Positions 24,362 to 36,875 of a stretch of DNA of 64,000 nucleotides are shown here, one piece after another (position 1 is the stretch's first letter; each line of letters starts with the position of its first letter). The DNA is from Atherix ibis (Eukaryota > Arthropoda > Insecta > Diptera > Athericidae), in contig OY282605.1 in NCBI GenBank assembly GCA_958298945.1, positions 33,520,811 through 33,584,810 of the forward strand, read 5' to 3'. The translations under genes were made by a program, and so were the position numbers. The notes beneath the pieces were generated by a model. The model was not told the origin of the DNA. It saw nothing but the letters and a program-made list of their open reading frames with translations, and ran no database searches.

Positions 24362-24399
24362 TTTCTTGGCTTTTTTAATTTTATAAATACATTAAAATT

Positions 24400-25150
24400 T
24401 AAGGATTTTTTACAAAAATATGATTTTTTTACAAAGTTTATTACAATAAAAAGTGCAAAGGTGTCAAATTGTACGATCTTGCAAGTGAATTGACATCACC
24501 AAATCTGGATATTACGCGTCTTGGGTATTTTTTACTGCAATAAATCCCAAAATTTGTTGTATTGTATCGTCATTTTTTTTTATACAGAAAATAAAAAAGA
24601 GTTAAATTTTAAAGTTTAGACCAAAAAATAAAAATAGCGCTCAGAGTTGATGGTAATAGTGTCTCGTTCTTTATTTACAAAAATATAACTTGAGACAGTA
24701 ATGTTTTGCAGACACAATGGCTTAACCACAGTTATTTAAGGGTTTTTAGAGCCCAATATTTGGGAATTTTTCCTAATAACATATTCACCGAGCGAAAAAT
24801 GAGCCTCACCGCTAAATAATTTTCTTTTTCGAAAGATCACCTCAAAATAAATCAGTCACCTCAAAACACATTTCGGATTGTTAATTTGGCAATTTCTTGA
24901 CTATTGTTAATTTTTTAAATACTTTAAAATTTAAGGTTTATCTGCAAAAATATGATTTTTTTTATAAAGTTGATTACAAGAAAAAGTCTAAAGGCGTCAA
25001 ATTGTACGTTCTTTATTTCCAAAAAGATAACTTCAGACAGTAAATTATCAGAGCCCCATATCTGGTTAACATATCCACCGTGGGAAAAATGAGCCTCACC
25101 GCTAAATATTTTCTTTTTCGAAAATTAAAAATCCTAGCATTTAATCAAAG
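24400..25150 (-). repeat. Rep-A copies, minus strand, two in tandem
   Basis: Two partial inverted copies. 'gtcaaattgtacgatctt' (about 24,466) and 'gtcaaattgtacgttctt' (about 24,996) are the same module. 'aaaatgagcctcaccgctaa' occurs at about 24,797 and 25,086 as the inverted start box. The second copy lacks the middle third of the first. They begin about 40 bases after the minisatellite ends. Confidence 0.7.
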
Positions 25151-28100
25151 TGGCTTTTGCATAATTTTGAATTTTTGTTAATTAAATGATTTTGTATAAA
25201 AAATGGCAAATTATAATCTAAAAGATAATATATCCTAAATGATATAGTTACTTAATAATTTATAACTTTACATACTAAAAATTGAATATAACTTTAAAGC
25301 AGATTTATTACACTGTCGAGGTTTTTCTAGTTAAATTTAGTTATGGAGTTTTATAGGTTCTTTAAATATAATTTTTTTCTATAATCTAACAAAAAATCTA
25401 AAACAATAAACCGTAAATGATAGCACATTTCGCCACCAGTAATTTTTCTAAAAAAAAAAACTCTAGTACAATTTTAACAATGCAATATTATTAATATAAT
25501 TATTGTTATGATATTTAGTAATTTATTAGAATTAAAAAAAAGAAGCAATTTACAATAGATAAAAGGTCATAACTAAAAGCCCAAAATGCCATCATCCATG
25601 CCTCTACAATTTTGTTAACCACATTAATGATAAATAGTGAATTGCAGCGCAACACAAATTGAATGTGACAACAAAGCCAATTACGAGTATCACCCACACC
25701 CCATGTGTATACACTGCTGCACCGATAATAAATCATTTCCTTTTTATTTATTTACTGATTTATTTATAAAGTAATTTATTTATTTCTACTAATCTAACTG
25801 TTTACAAATTTACTAATTTAGTTATTTGGTTATTTTGTAATTTATTTATTTATTAGTGACAGAGTGAATATTTTCATATAAGAATATTAAGATAGTTTTA
25901 ACTCAAAAGATACTCATTTATATGGAATAAAATGCATTTAAACAAAAGAAATGCCAAAAAAATTCGGGAATTTTTTTAAAAAAACCATTTTTTTTTTGTG
26001 GGGGGAAGAAGGGGGTTTGTTCTACATCATTTAGGAAGAAGAAAAAAATTCAATATATTTTGTTAGTCTGCTTGTCATACAGATGACCTTATTTCAAAAT
26101 TTAAAGATTTTTTTTTATTCTTTTGTAAAATACGACATTTAAAATTTATCTACAATAAATGACGTACGAAAATTACTCAAAAATATTTTCTAAACAAAGC
26201 GACCACCCATTTTGAGATCGTTTGGGGCTACTAGCAATATTTAAGGCATACACACAAAAGGAAAATTCATACGATTTACAATGGGATTTGATGTGGCGGG
26301 TGCGTAACTGGGCCATAATGTCATCAACCCAGAGAACACCAACTAATAAAATTATAAAAATATCAAAGCGCAACGATAATTTTTTTATAAAAGAAATGGA
26401 GAGTTAGGGGTGGGGTGGGTGATAGGTTATTTGAACTGTCATTCTTGTACAGTTCTCGGCTTTGTATGTACTTAAAATTTTATGTGCACAAGTAAAAAGC
26501 TAATTTTGTAAGAAGTTTCAATATTCATTCTAATATGTGTACATAATATAGAATTTCAAAGAATTCACCTAGATATAAGAGCTCTGAATAAATTTCATAA
26601 TTGACACTACAACCCCATTTAGGGTTAAATAATACCGGTTTTGGCAATAATAAACAACAATTGCTTCGGATTCTTTCTACGCAAATCACATTTTATCCAT
26701 CCTTAATTTCGAATTGTAACAAAATCTTATGGGAATAATGGAAGAGTGGAGCAAAAAAAATAAAAAATACTCTACTTTTGGGGAGCATCTGTTATAATTG
26801 CGTAAGAATTTTTTCTTCTTTTTAATTTTTATCGAAAAAATTCTCTTGTATTTTGAAATTGGTTTCTTTCTTGTAATATTTTATTGTCATTTTATCGTTT
26901 GACAGTTTGACAGGGCGAGACTTTTCATTGATTACTTATGCCCCAAACACTTCCCAAACAGCCCCTCCTCTCACCCCTCCATGAAAAACGATATTTTTAG
27001 GTAAAAAAAAAAACTTTTCTACAAGCTTAAAAAAGATAAATTTTTAAAGCCAAAGAAAAATAATATCCACAACAAATACACCAATTCCCCCTACAACCCC
27101 CCCCCCTCCCCCCCTTCCAAACAAACCAAAAAAGATAATTTTTGAAAAAAAAATTCTGTTTTACAATCTGACAAAAGAAGATGAACCATTAATTGCGTAG
27201 GCGATTTAACAAATCGTACATATTTTATCAGGTGTGCACAACATTGTTTTTTATGTTGTAAAAGTTTTTTTTTCTTTATTTTTTTTTTGTCTTACTGATG
27301 ATTTATGAATTTCATTGACAATGCTTCTGTTTGAAATGATTTCATATAAAAAGTATTTGTTAAAAAAAGGTGGGGAAAAAAAATTATAATAAAAATGGCC
27401 AATTTGAATATAAATTCTAATCGATTTGAATTGAAAGTGAACGTAAAATGGAAGATTCGAAATAAACGGTCAACTTCTATAATAACCGCAGTTACATAGT
27501 TGAATTTTTTTTTTAGTGTTTAGTTTGAGTTTTATTGAAACAAAAAAGTACAGAGAACAATGTTTAATAGGGAATTGTGGTATCCGCAAAAAAATATAAG
27601 AGGGAAAAAAAGGGAATTGGCTCCCTATAATCGGTGGAATAGGAATAGTATGGAAGAAGAAGGCTGGAAGCGATTCGGACATGTGACACATATGATGGGG
27701 ATCAGTTGGAAATGTCGGAAGCATCATAATCTATGACAGCATAAAAATATATAGACCTCATATATTATTCATGTTGTGCAGCAGGCTACGACGACAATAT
27801 GCTGCGGTTCGGTGCGTTGTGTTGTCTTCACTCGAATTTTTGATGGACGCGTGCACTAACGAAGACCCCATCGAGCCATAATAACGTGTGCAGCACGTTG
27901 TTTGCGTTTTTTTTTTTTTTACTTTTTGTACATGCACTGCACAAACATCGCATTCGTTCATAATGAATAAAACAATTACTTACGATGCCATTTAATGTGT
28001 ATCATGGTTGGAAAATTCTTCTACTACCCCAGATAATCCCCCCTCCCCCCTCTAATCAAGTTTTACCATGGTTTTTATTATTATGGTTGATATAAAACTC

Positions 28101-29469
28101 TGCGAAACGTTGCATTTTGATTAAGGTTATGTGTGCGTTACTTGTCTAATGACATCATTATCAACATTCTAATGAGTCACAGTCGATTACAAAAATAAAC
28201 GCTAGTGTATACACAAGCGAACCAGAAATGCATTCTCAAAAGAAATGAAATGCATCTCAAATGCGCAGATATTATTTTTTGTTGTTGGTAATTTTAAATT
28301 AGGCGAAAATCTTTTTGAAAATGATTACAAATAGAAATAGTCTGTGTTGATGTGTGTGTGAATTATAGGCCAACAAACAATTTTAAGGATTTATTCAAAT
28401 TTTATTTATTATGCGAAAATTATACATTTGTTAGTATTGCCAGTTGAATGTCACTATTTCTATTACTGACATTTTTGATAAAATCGATTTTATTATTATA
28501 CAATTGTTTTCTTATACTTGAAACTTGTATCTTGACATTTTTTTTTTGTAGTCTTTAATTAGATTTTCTTTCAAATAATAATAATTATTTTTTAATAAAT
28601 CAGGTAATATGATATTTATCTATCAATATTAATCCAATATATTTCAAGGGTAGCTGTTGTTATTTGAAAAAAAAAGAACAGCCACCGTAAAAAATAATAA
28701 TTGCATTTTTTTTTGAGCGTGAAAGTTTTTTTATGAATTTTTTAAAGTATCTTTTAGTTATAAAAAACCTTTCTTTTATCAATATTAATTTTCTGATTAA
28801 TTTTAAAAAGTTTACAAAAATTTTTTTTAGATATTCTTTTTTAGGGGGCAAATTTTTTTTTTATTGTAAATGTAAGCACGTGTTCTATTGGAAATTATAA
28901 TAAAAGATTGGGTGAAAATTATTTTCCAATAATAACTAGGAATAAAAGTATAAAAATTAGAAATTTTTGAAGTTAAAGATGAGCAGAAAAATGTTTTAAT
29001 TAGTGAAATAAATCATACAGTAAAACTTATTAGATTCTTAAAAATCTTTTAAATAAGAGATTGCAATAAAATAAAATGTAACCTTTTTAACTCCATTTCA
29101 AACCCTGTAATATCAAAAATATTATCCTCCTTTTGCCTTATAATAAATCTTTCAGTTTCTGAAAATTTATTTTAGGACAGTTTTCCCTATGATTCAAGTA
29201 GAGCAAATGTTCGTAAATAAATTTTCAAAAACATCTCTTAGCATTCAACAGAACTCTTAGAATATCCGGTTTTCCTTCTCTTTGGATTTTGCCCTTAAGA
29301 AAAAATGACTCCTAAAGTGTATGAACTTTCGTTATTTGATAAATTATTCAAAAAAACTGTTCTAAAAAAATATTTTGGAGTCCTTTAATATTATTTCCAA
29401 TAAAATATTTTCTTAAGATATATCTGTAGCCTTTTATTATGTCTATACTACTATAGGAACTTAGGAGTA
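25151..29469. other. Spacer with higher-complexity islands
   Basis: There is no recognisable gene. More complex islands sit at 25,510-25,740, 26,200-26,420 and 27,440-28,230. Poly-C/T-rich tracts occur at 26,955-26,985, 27,085-27,118 and 28,037-28,055. Frames of 60-85 codons in the islands overlap on opposite strands and match no family I know. Confidence 0.45.
27440..28230. other. Unique, relatively G+C-rich island
   Basis: The sequence here is visibly richer in G+C and in varied words than the flanks, for example 'gctgcggttcggtgcgttgt' near 27,800. No splice-bounded open frame, tRNA or snRNA motif was found. In an insect intron or intergenic region, islands like this are often enhancers or conserved non-coding elements; that is inference only. 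Confidence 0.3.
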
Positions 29470-30625
29470 CCGTTTATTATATAATTAAATTATATCTGAG
29501 AGAACCTAAATTCCAAAATTTACATATTATTTTTTTAAACGAGGCATTCCTCAGAGTAGGGCTAAGACAACACTGTATTAAAGAATAATTTAATTTAAAA
29601 TAAATCAATTTTTTGTTTCATTTATCGCTGACTTATCATACTGCTCTCTTATAATTCACAAACCACTAAGAAATTGCATTTTAATAATCCCTTTATTTTT
29701 ATAATATAAAAAATATTTTTTTTTGCTAATGGCAAAATTGTATTTTTTTTGTACCCTTAAAAATACAACAAAAAAAGTTTTAAAAATAATTCGATTTTTC
29801 ATTGAAATTGTTTTTAACTTTAAAAAATTACTAAATATTTATCAAAAAAAAATTCTTTGAAAAGATAATTTTATTTCTTATATTGTATAAGGTTTTTTTT
29901 TTATAAAATGCTATATCCTTAAAATACAAGAATTGTTTATTAAATAGAGATTTAATATAAATTAGGGAAAAAGTGCGCATGTTACTTTTACCCTTTGTCA
30001 TGAACTTTCTATCCCACTACTATTTTACGGCAGTAAAATACCGTAGAATATGAAAGTCTGATAATTAGATAGTACAATCACTTATATTACTAAAACTACG
30101 ATTTAAATTATTAATTAATAAATAACAAATTACTTAAACATATATGGACTTACAGACTTGAATTTTCTTAAGTGTTCATTTTATCTCTTCTTGCAATATC
30201 TTAATCCATTTGTAAGAAGAAACTTGTCAGTTACAGTGAAATTATATTGGACCACTTTTGTCATAATTTATTTATGATAATAATGGTCCAAATATATGAA
30301 TTTTCATATACAGAAAAAAAAGAAACTCTGAGAATAAATACTTGAAAAGAAAATGAAATTTTTAAAAGTGTCCCCAATCACTTATAATTTTGTAATTTTT
30401 AACCTTGTAAATTTGAGAACATACCTAATTTTTTTTTTTTTTTTTTTTAAATATTACGAAATTTGTATTTTTTTTTTAAACAAAATACAAAATTTCCCTT
30501 TGAAGTATGATCAAAAACGATGTAAGCCGCCAAAAAAAAAAAAATTCAAAAAATACGAAACTTGTTCTTCCTTAATTAAAAGGCAGTCTCGCAATATTTC
30601 CTATATACCCAAGAGTATAGTATTA
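29470..30625 (+). repeat. Rep-B mosaic repeat, copy 2
   Basis: Second copy of the 21.8-23.2 kb repeat. The Jockey piece is cut short at 'ggcattcctcagag' (about 29,541) and joins directly to 'ctaagacaacactgtatta' (about 29,556) and the mariner right end (to about 29,655). The unclassified part matches through 'ggcagtctcgcaatatttcc' (about 30,581). The 113-codon frame at 30,353-30,694 is an accident of poly-T/A tracts within it. Confidence 0.75.
29565..29655 (+). mobile_element. Mariner right-end fragment
   Basis: Same fragment as in Rep-B copy 1, ending 'cgctgacttatcatactgc' at about 29,627-29,645. The glutamate codon just before the stop has become TAA-AGAA here, so even the tail codons have decayed. 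Confidence 0.65.
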
Positions 30626-31639
30626 CAAGAAGTTAAAATGCTTTACTTGTACTATAATAAATCAAATGTTAAAAATGAAGATACAAGAGAGTAAAAATTG
30701 ATTGAAGATACAATATTTTACGAAAATCTTTAAGTAAAAAGTTAAGAAAATGTACTTCGAGGTTGAGTTTATTTTTAATTCAATTCAAGGTGATTCAATT
30801 AACGTGACATGTCTGCTTGCTGTTTGTTTTCCTAGTCTAGTCTAGAGTAGTTTTGAATATAATATTTTTTTTTTTAAATTTCTTTATGTGATATTGTTAA
30901 CATTTTCTTTAAAAAAAAATAAATTAACAAATAACTTATCTTAAAAAGCTAATTAATTGGATAAATATAAACGAAAATGTTAGTTATTTTTTTGGTTTCA
31001 ATATAGCTGCCGGTATTGTTTTATTTAAGAATACTACCGTCACCTTACAACAACTGTTTACGTTTTATTTATTAAAAAAAAAAGACGCACCTGCATAAAC
31101 ATTATCCAAATTATAATTTTTCATACCGTTATCGAAACAGGAACTCTATACATACGAAAGTATGTGGTCGAGGCATGCGGGCAGGTATTACCTCACTCCA
31201 AAAAAGTGTCTGTTAAATTAATTTGAACAAGTGTGCAATGGTACTTATTTTGCGTCTTCTTCATTAGATGATTGTGTATCGAGAAGTTGCTTCCGATAAT
31301 TAAACAAAAAATTGTTTATTTTGCTAATTTTTAATTGAATGGTAAATGATTTTGATCTTTTGAAAGGTGAGTGAATACACTACTACCTAAACGATCGCAG
31401 GTATTTGAACGATTCCAAGTTTCTTGTTTTAAACACAAAATATTTTTTTTTTGAAATTTTTATTAGTAATTTTTTTTAAAAATTATCTTAAAAATTTTTT
31501 TTTTAACGCAAAGTTTTTAGAATTCATCAATATAATCGATTTTTGTATAAAAATCTGCTTTTTAAATCTTTGTGAATTAAAAAAAGCTTAGAAAATAAGC
31601 TTTAAATGTTTGCCTGAGCATTTTGCTCCAACTCATCCC
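30626..31639. other. Spacer, no gene seen
   Basis: Mixed-complexity stretches at 30,770-30,860 and 31,010-31,260 lie between A+T-rich tracts. No coding or RNA motif is recognised. Confidence 0.5.
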
Positions 31640-31854
31640 AACAATATTTATGCCGCAACTTCATTTGCAAGTCTTTGCTTAGGGAATGGTATGAAAAATA
31701 ATAATTTAGATAAATATATGGTTATTATGGTTGCCATATAATTCTGTTAAAAGATCCTTGAAGCTCCTGTTCCTTTAAGAATAATGAACATAGTCAAGAG
31801 GTGTTCGTAGATTTTTGATATTTTGATATTTTACTGGTGTCCAAAACTTTATTT

Positions 31855-32200
31855 ATTCTAACAAGGCCTACATTGATCAGTCCTACAAAGCATACCGATA
31901 AATAAACATGAATCGGTTAGACTCAAAAAATTTAATCTCATTAGTCCAAAAGAGCTTTTTCCAATGTTCCAATGACCAACTCTGGCAATATTTTGACCGT
32001 TTCAATATATTTTTTTTATTTTGACGATGATATAAGGCCTTTTTGATTAGATACTCACCGCATCAATCCAGCTTCCCTTAAACAGTGTTTTTATATAGCT
32101 ATGGTTACCGAATTTTATCACGTTTTTTTTAAATTCACCCGTGGTTTCTGGAGCAGTTTGCGTCCTATTTGTTCCAAGAAAAATAATTAATTTTTCAGTT
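31855..32200 (-). pseudogene. Tc1-like transposase relic, array unit 1
   Basis: Minus-strand pieces read 'KHCLREAGLMR' (about 32,058-32,090), then 'ELVIGTLEKALL' (about 31,950-31,985), then 'FWTNEIKFFESN' (about 31,920-31,950). In Tc1 transposases the second helix-turn-helix is followed by RRLxEAGLxG, the WxxVLWTDESKF box with the first catalytic Asp comes next, and Asn replaces that Asp here. Frameshifts separate the pieces. Downstream catalytic motifs are missing. Confidence 0.65.
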
Positions 32201-32409
32201 CATTAGCTATTTTTAATAATCCAGATTTTATTTCTCTGGCAAAAGCGTAGGTTTGTAAAATGTCAACTCTAAGAACAATTTGACCTTAGAAATTTAACTC
32301 CAAAAAAAAAAACCTAAAGTCCAAAGAAATTTCTGTTCGTAGGTTTTTTATATTTTGCTGAAATATCCAAAATAAATTCCTGTAACCCTCCTTTGTACGT
32401 TTTCCTGTA

Positions 32410-32700
32410 ATTCTAACAAGGTCTACATTGATCAGTCCTTCTAAGCATGCACACAAATAAACATGACAAAAAATTTTATCTCATTACTGCAAAAGAGCTT
32501 TTTCCAATTTTCCAATGACCAATACTGGCGATATTTTGACAATTCCAATATTTTTTATTTATTTTGACGATGATATAAGGGTTTTTTGATCAGCATTTTT
32601 TTGTACTTACAATTACGGAATTTTTAAATTCACACGTTGTTTCTGGAACTATTTGCGTACTATTTGTCCCAAGAAAAATAATTAATTTTCGAGCTCATTA
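32410..32700 (-). pseudogene. Tc1-like transposase relic, array unit 2
   Basis: Same piece as unit 1 but with an internal deletion around 32,590-32,620 that removes the 'LREAG' part. The 'attactgcaaaagagctttt' region (about 32,484) preserves the sequence of unit 1 around the first catalytic box. Confidence 0.55.
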
Positions 32701-32929
32701 GCTATTTTTAATAATCCAGGTTTTGTTTTCTCTGTCAAAAGTGTATGTTTGTAAAATGTCAATTCTTTGAGCAATTTAATTTAAGAAATTTAACTCAAAA
32801 AAAAATCCCTAAAGTCTAAAGAAATTTTCCGTCAAAAAATAAAATACAGTCCCAAATTTAAAAGGTTTGTCTTGTGAAAAATGAACCAGCGCTTCTATAA
32901 TTTTCTGTTATTCTAACAAGGTTTAGATT

Positions 32930-33240
32930 AATCAGTCCTTTAAAGTATGCAGACAAATAAACGTGAACCAGTTAGACTCAAAAATGTTTACCTCATTAGT
33001 CCAAAATGGTCCAATTAGAAATTCTGGCGATATTTTGACAATTCCAATATTTTTATTTTATTTTGACGATGATGTAACGGCTTTTTGATTAGATACTCAC
33101 CCCATCATTCCAGGTTCCCTCAACCAGTGTTTCTCTATAGTTATGACTACCGAATTTTACTACGTTTTTTTTTAAATTCACACGTGATTTCTGCAGCTGT
33201 TTGCATCCTATTTATCTCCCAAAAAAAATTAATCGCCCAA
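32930..33240 (-). pseudogene. Tc1-like transposase relic, array unit 3
   Basis: Contains 'KHWLREPGMMG' on the minus strand (about 33,105-33,140), a clear variant of the Tc1 RRLxEAGLxG motif. About 20 bases are deleted in the 'kekalf' linker region compared with unit 1, a deletion shared with unit 4. Units 3 and 4 are therefore closest relatives. Confidence 0.6.
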
Positions 33241-33649
33241 TTCACTAGCTATATTTAATAATCCTTGTTTTTTTTTGTTTAAAATAAAGTCTTTTTTCTC
33301 AAAAGTGTAGTCTTATAAAATTTCAACTCTACGAACAATTTAACCTAAAAAATGTAATTAAAAAAAATACCTAAAATCCAAAGAAATTTTTGCAACTTTG
33401 GGGTTTTTTTTAAAAAAAATTGCAATAGAAAAATTTGAACAAATTGTTAAATAATAACTTTACTTATTAATAAAATAAGAAAAAAAAAAACTATATTATA
33501 CAATGAAATTAATTTTGATCAATTTATTGTAAATATACAAAAAAAAGTCCATAACCTCAATTTAGTCCTTTGACAAAAAAACAAATAAAGTCCCAAATTT
33601 AAAATTTTTTCCTGTAAAAAATGAACCATCGTTTCTATATTTTCCTGTT

Positions 33650-33980
33650 ATTCTAACAAGGTTTACATTAATCAGTCCTTCCAAGTATGCAGATAAATAA
33701 ACGTGAACCAGTTAGACTCAAAAATGTTTATCTCATTAGTCCAAAATAGTCCAATTAGCAATTCTGGCGATATTTTGACAATTCCAATATTTTTTTTTAT
33801 TTTGATGATGATATAACGGCTTTTTGATTAGATCCTCACCCCATCATTCCTGGTTACGTCAACCAGTATTTTTCTATAGTTATGACTACTTAATTTTACT
33901 GCGTTTTTTTTTTAAATTCATACGTAATTTCTGGAGCTGCTTGAGTCCTATACGTCCCAAAAAAAAATGAATCTTCAAGT
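33650..33980 (-). pseudogene. Tc1-like transposase relic, array unit 4
   Basis: Nearly the same as unit 3 over 'cagttagactcaaaaatgtt' (about 33,710) and the linker deletion. The helix-turn-helix motif is further degraded, with a stop in place of the Glu. Confidence 0.6.
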
Positions 33981-34380
33981 TCACTAGTTATTTTGAAAAA
34001 TACTTGTTTTTTTCTCTGTCAAAACTGTAAGTTTGTAAAATTTTAACTCTAAAAGCAATTTAACCTAAACAATTTAACCCAAAAAAATAATACCTAAGAT
34101 CTGAAGAAATTTCTGCAACTTTGGGTATTTTTTTCAAAATATTTCAATGATCGAACGTTCTCCTTTTGAAATAGAAAAATTTGACGAAATTATTAAAAAA
34201 TAACTTTCCTTATTAACAAAAAAAAACGCAAAAAAATATATTTTTCAATGCAATGAATTTTGGACAATTTAAATATACAAAGTTATAAAGTCCATAACCT
34301 CAATTTAGTCCTTTGACAAAAAAAAAAACAGTCCCAAATTCAAAATCCCGAATTTTTGTCTTGTAAAAAATGGATAAATA

Positions 34381-36875
34381 GCAACAAAAAAAAAACAACA
34401 ATTTTTATCGTAAATGAAATAAAGCATATCCCCGGGGAAGTTTAATAAAAATAAAATATTAAAACGAAAGTAATCCAAAAAAAATAGCATTTACGACTGG
34501 TAGTGTACATACCAGTTTTTATACATTTTCCCCAAGCTTACGTAGCCAGTTTAATTAAAGCAACTACAGTTCTAGTAAAAATTTTGTAACATATTTTATT
34601 GAAAATTATGATTTTGTAAAATTTTTGATTTATATTAAAGAATTTTGCTGTAGAGTTGAAGGAACTCTGGCTATTAAACGTTATTTTTAGTTCCAAGGTA
34701 GTATTTCTAAAAATACCACCAAGTAAACTTTTTCGGTTTTTGATTCATTTAGACGTTTTTATGATAATTTTCATTCAGATTTTTGACTAAAAAGATCTAC
34801 CTACTACTACTATGAATATGAATAATAAGAACAAAATCTACATCATAAAAAATTTAGATTTAATAATGAATAGAAGGCTAGATATTATTTCGAAATTTTT
34901 AACTACGAGTATTTCGTAACCGGAAAGATACACACCACAACAGAAGAAGAGAATCTTTTATATTCTTAAGCTATTTTCATTGACTTCTGTCTGTACATAT
35001 TAAAGAAAAAATACATCATCGATAAGAGTATACAACAACAACAACAAAATACCTACCACATGTATCTATTTATTATTAACAAAAATATCTTCTAAAAATA
35101 TACATATCTATATGAATATCGGGATGCATTAATAAAAATTCTTCTTCAATAATTACATAATTTTCTTTAAAGTTTGCCCTCTTTTTTTTTGTCAATTCAT
35201 TATAAATCTATTCACACAGATTTTACAATATATGACATTCTTAGATTTTTAGATATTAGAGTAAAAGCAAAGTGGAATGCGATTGATTTTCAAGATATAT
35301 AGGAAAGCATCTTTTTTCTTTCTTAAATATTCTATAAAAGTAAGTATGTATAAAAATTTCCTTTGAAATTATAATAAAAACCAGAACATCAAAGAATAAA
35401 AGATTTTTGGAATTTATGTTAATATAATAATAATTTTATAATCAAAAAAGAAAAACCAGTAGATATTTGCTACCAAATGGAATTTCGAAACAACAATCAA
35501 TAGTTTAATTGCACTATTATTATTTATTAATATCGATAGTATAGGAAATAAATGCAGACAAATTTCCTTCGATATTAGAGACTCGTAATTACTTCCCCAA
35601 TCACTTTCGATTGTTTCTAACCACCTGTCTACCGAAGAAATTATTTTTGATTATTACAAACCACAAAATACCACTAATTATAATGAATGGAAAAAATACT
35701 TTTAATTACTTCTGGAAAATTATGCTTTTATAAGTCCATTAATTTGTAAGTCAAATGTTGTGTGAAAGTATTTTTCCATTCATTATTTCAATTGCAAATT
35801 ATTATCATAGAATTGAACGTTTTCACAACTAATCTTATAAAGATACTCTTTATAAGATAAATTTATAAGTTTTTTGTTTTTTCTAAGAATATAATTATTT
35901 GATTTATATAATAAATGAATTAATTATTATTGGTTTTTAACTGATTTGTTAGTTAATATCAGGTTTTGATTAAATAATCAAGAAACATATATTTCTGAGA
36001 GTCAATTTTAAGGGAAACTTTTTTATTTAGAATTATTGAACAGAAGATATTTATTTAAATAAATACTAAGAGAACTGCAAGAGTTGAAAATTTGATAATA
36101 TTTGTATGATTTTAATAGCATATCACCATAGGGAAAAAAATACTGCGTCACTTTAATACCGAACCCCAGAAAATATTGGGTGTTTTTCTTTAAAAGTATG
36201 CTAGAACTTCTAATAAGGTGGTTAGCTGTCAAAACAGCTGTCATCTGTCAAAATTTATTTACAATTTTCAATTAATATTATTTGCCATTTTATTATACAA
36301 TAAATAGATTTGCACTTAAATTCGATTTCAAAATTATCTAAATTTACTTTCAAATAAAATGCAAAATATTGTTTTATCAAAAAAGTGTGCTTAGGTATGA
36401 TGTTAATTTCTGGTTGCAAGCAAAATTGTCACTTTTAGAGTGAGATAAATCCATAAGTTATATTGAAGATAAAATTGTAACCACAAAAATTCAATCATTG
36501 TTGATGTTAGACAAATCTACAAAAGATATTAGCGAGACCTTTACAGCTATAAAAATATACGGTTTTGTGTGGCTTGTATGCTGGTGGCATTGTCAGTCCC
36601 ATAGTTCTTCAGATATAAGGCTGGAAATTGCGTTAAGACCAGTGAGCAGCGATTGTTACTTTGAAAATGTACGAAACATTTTTTTACATGTTTGACTATA
36701 CACATATATAGACTCGAATGACATTTAGTCCCATCAGAATGGCGCTACTGCCCAAAAATATATCGCAAAACTATCGATTTATTAAAGACAATATCAATTG
36801 GCCTCCAAAATACTACGATTTGACAATGTTTCATTTTTTTCATTAGGGGATAAGTAAAGTTAGTGATGTACAAAG
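34381..36875. other. Spacer with one inverted repeat
   Basis: A+T-rich, with (CAA)n near 35,032-35,046. The foldback at 35,681-35,785 and an E-box cluster at about 36,224-36,253 are listed separately. Frames at 34,305-34,490, 36,023-36,244 and 36,498-36,695 show no family motif. Confidence 0.5.
35681..35785. repeat. Inverted repeat, 21-22-bp arms
   Basis: Left arm 35,681-35,702 and right arm 35,765-35,785 are reverse complements apart from one single-base indel ('aatgaatggaaaaaatac' against its complement). The 62-base interior does not pair well, so this is less likely a microRNA precursor than a remnant of a small inverted-repeat element. Confidence 0.65.

Larger units (their letters stand above)
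31640..34380 (-). repeat. Tandem array of a Tc1-like transposase fragment
   Basis: Four copies of a unit of about 520-720 bases are aligned by the word 'attctaacaagg' at about 31,855, 32,410, 32,930 and 33,650. Each holds the same minus-strand transposase piece. The longest unit (33,400-34,130) also carries a spacer with 'gtccataacctcaatttagt' (33,550, and again near 34,289), which the shorter units have lost. The array lacks any complete element, TIR or catalytic third residue, so what has been amplified is a fragment. Confidence 0.8.

Noticed and set aside
30353..30694. 113-codon open frame, plus strand
   Set aside because: It is inside Rep-B copy 2 and dominated by poly-Phe and poly-Lys from homopolymers; copy 1 does not keep it.
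36498..36695. 65-codon frame with Trp/Cys-rich start, just left of a mariner
   Set aside because: It lies outside the mariner TIR and matches no transposase region; nothing supports it.
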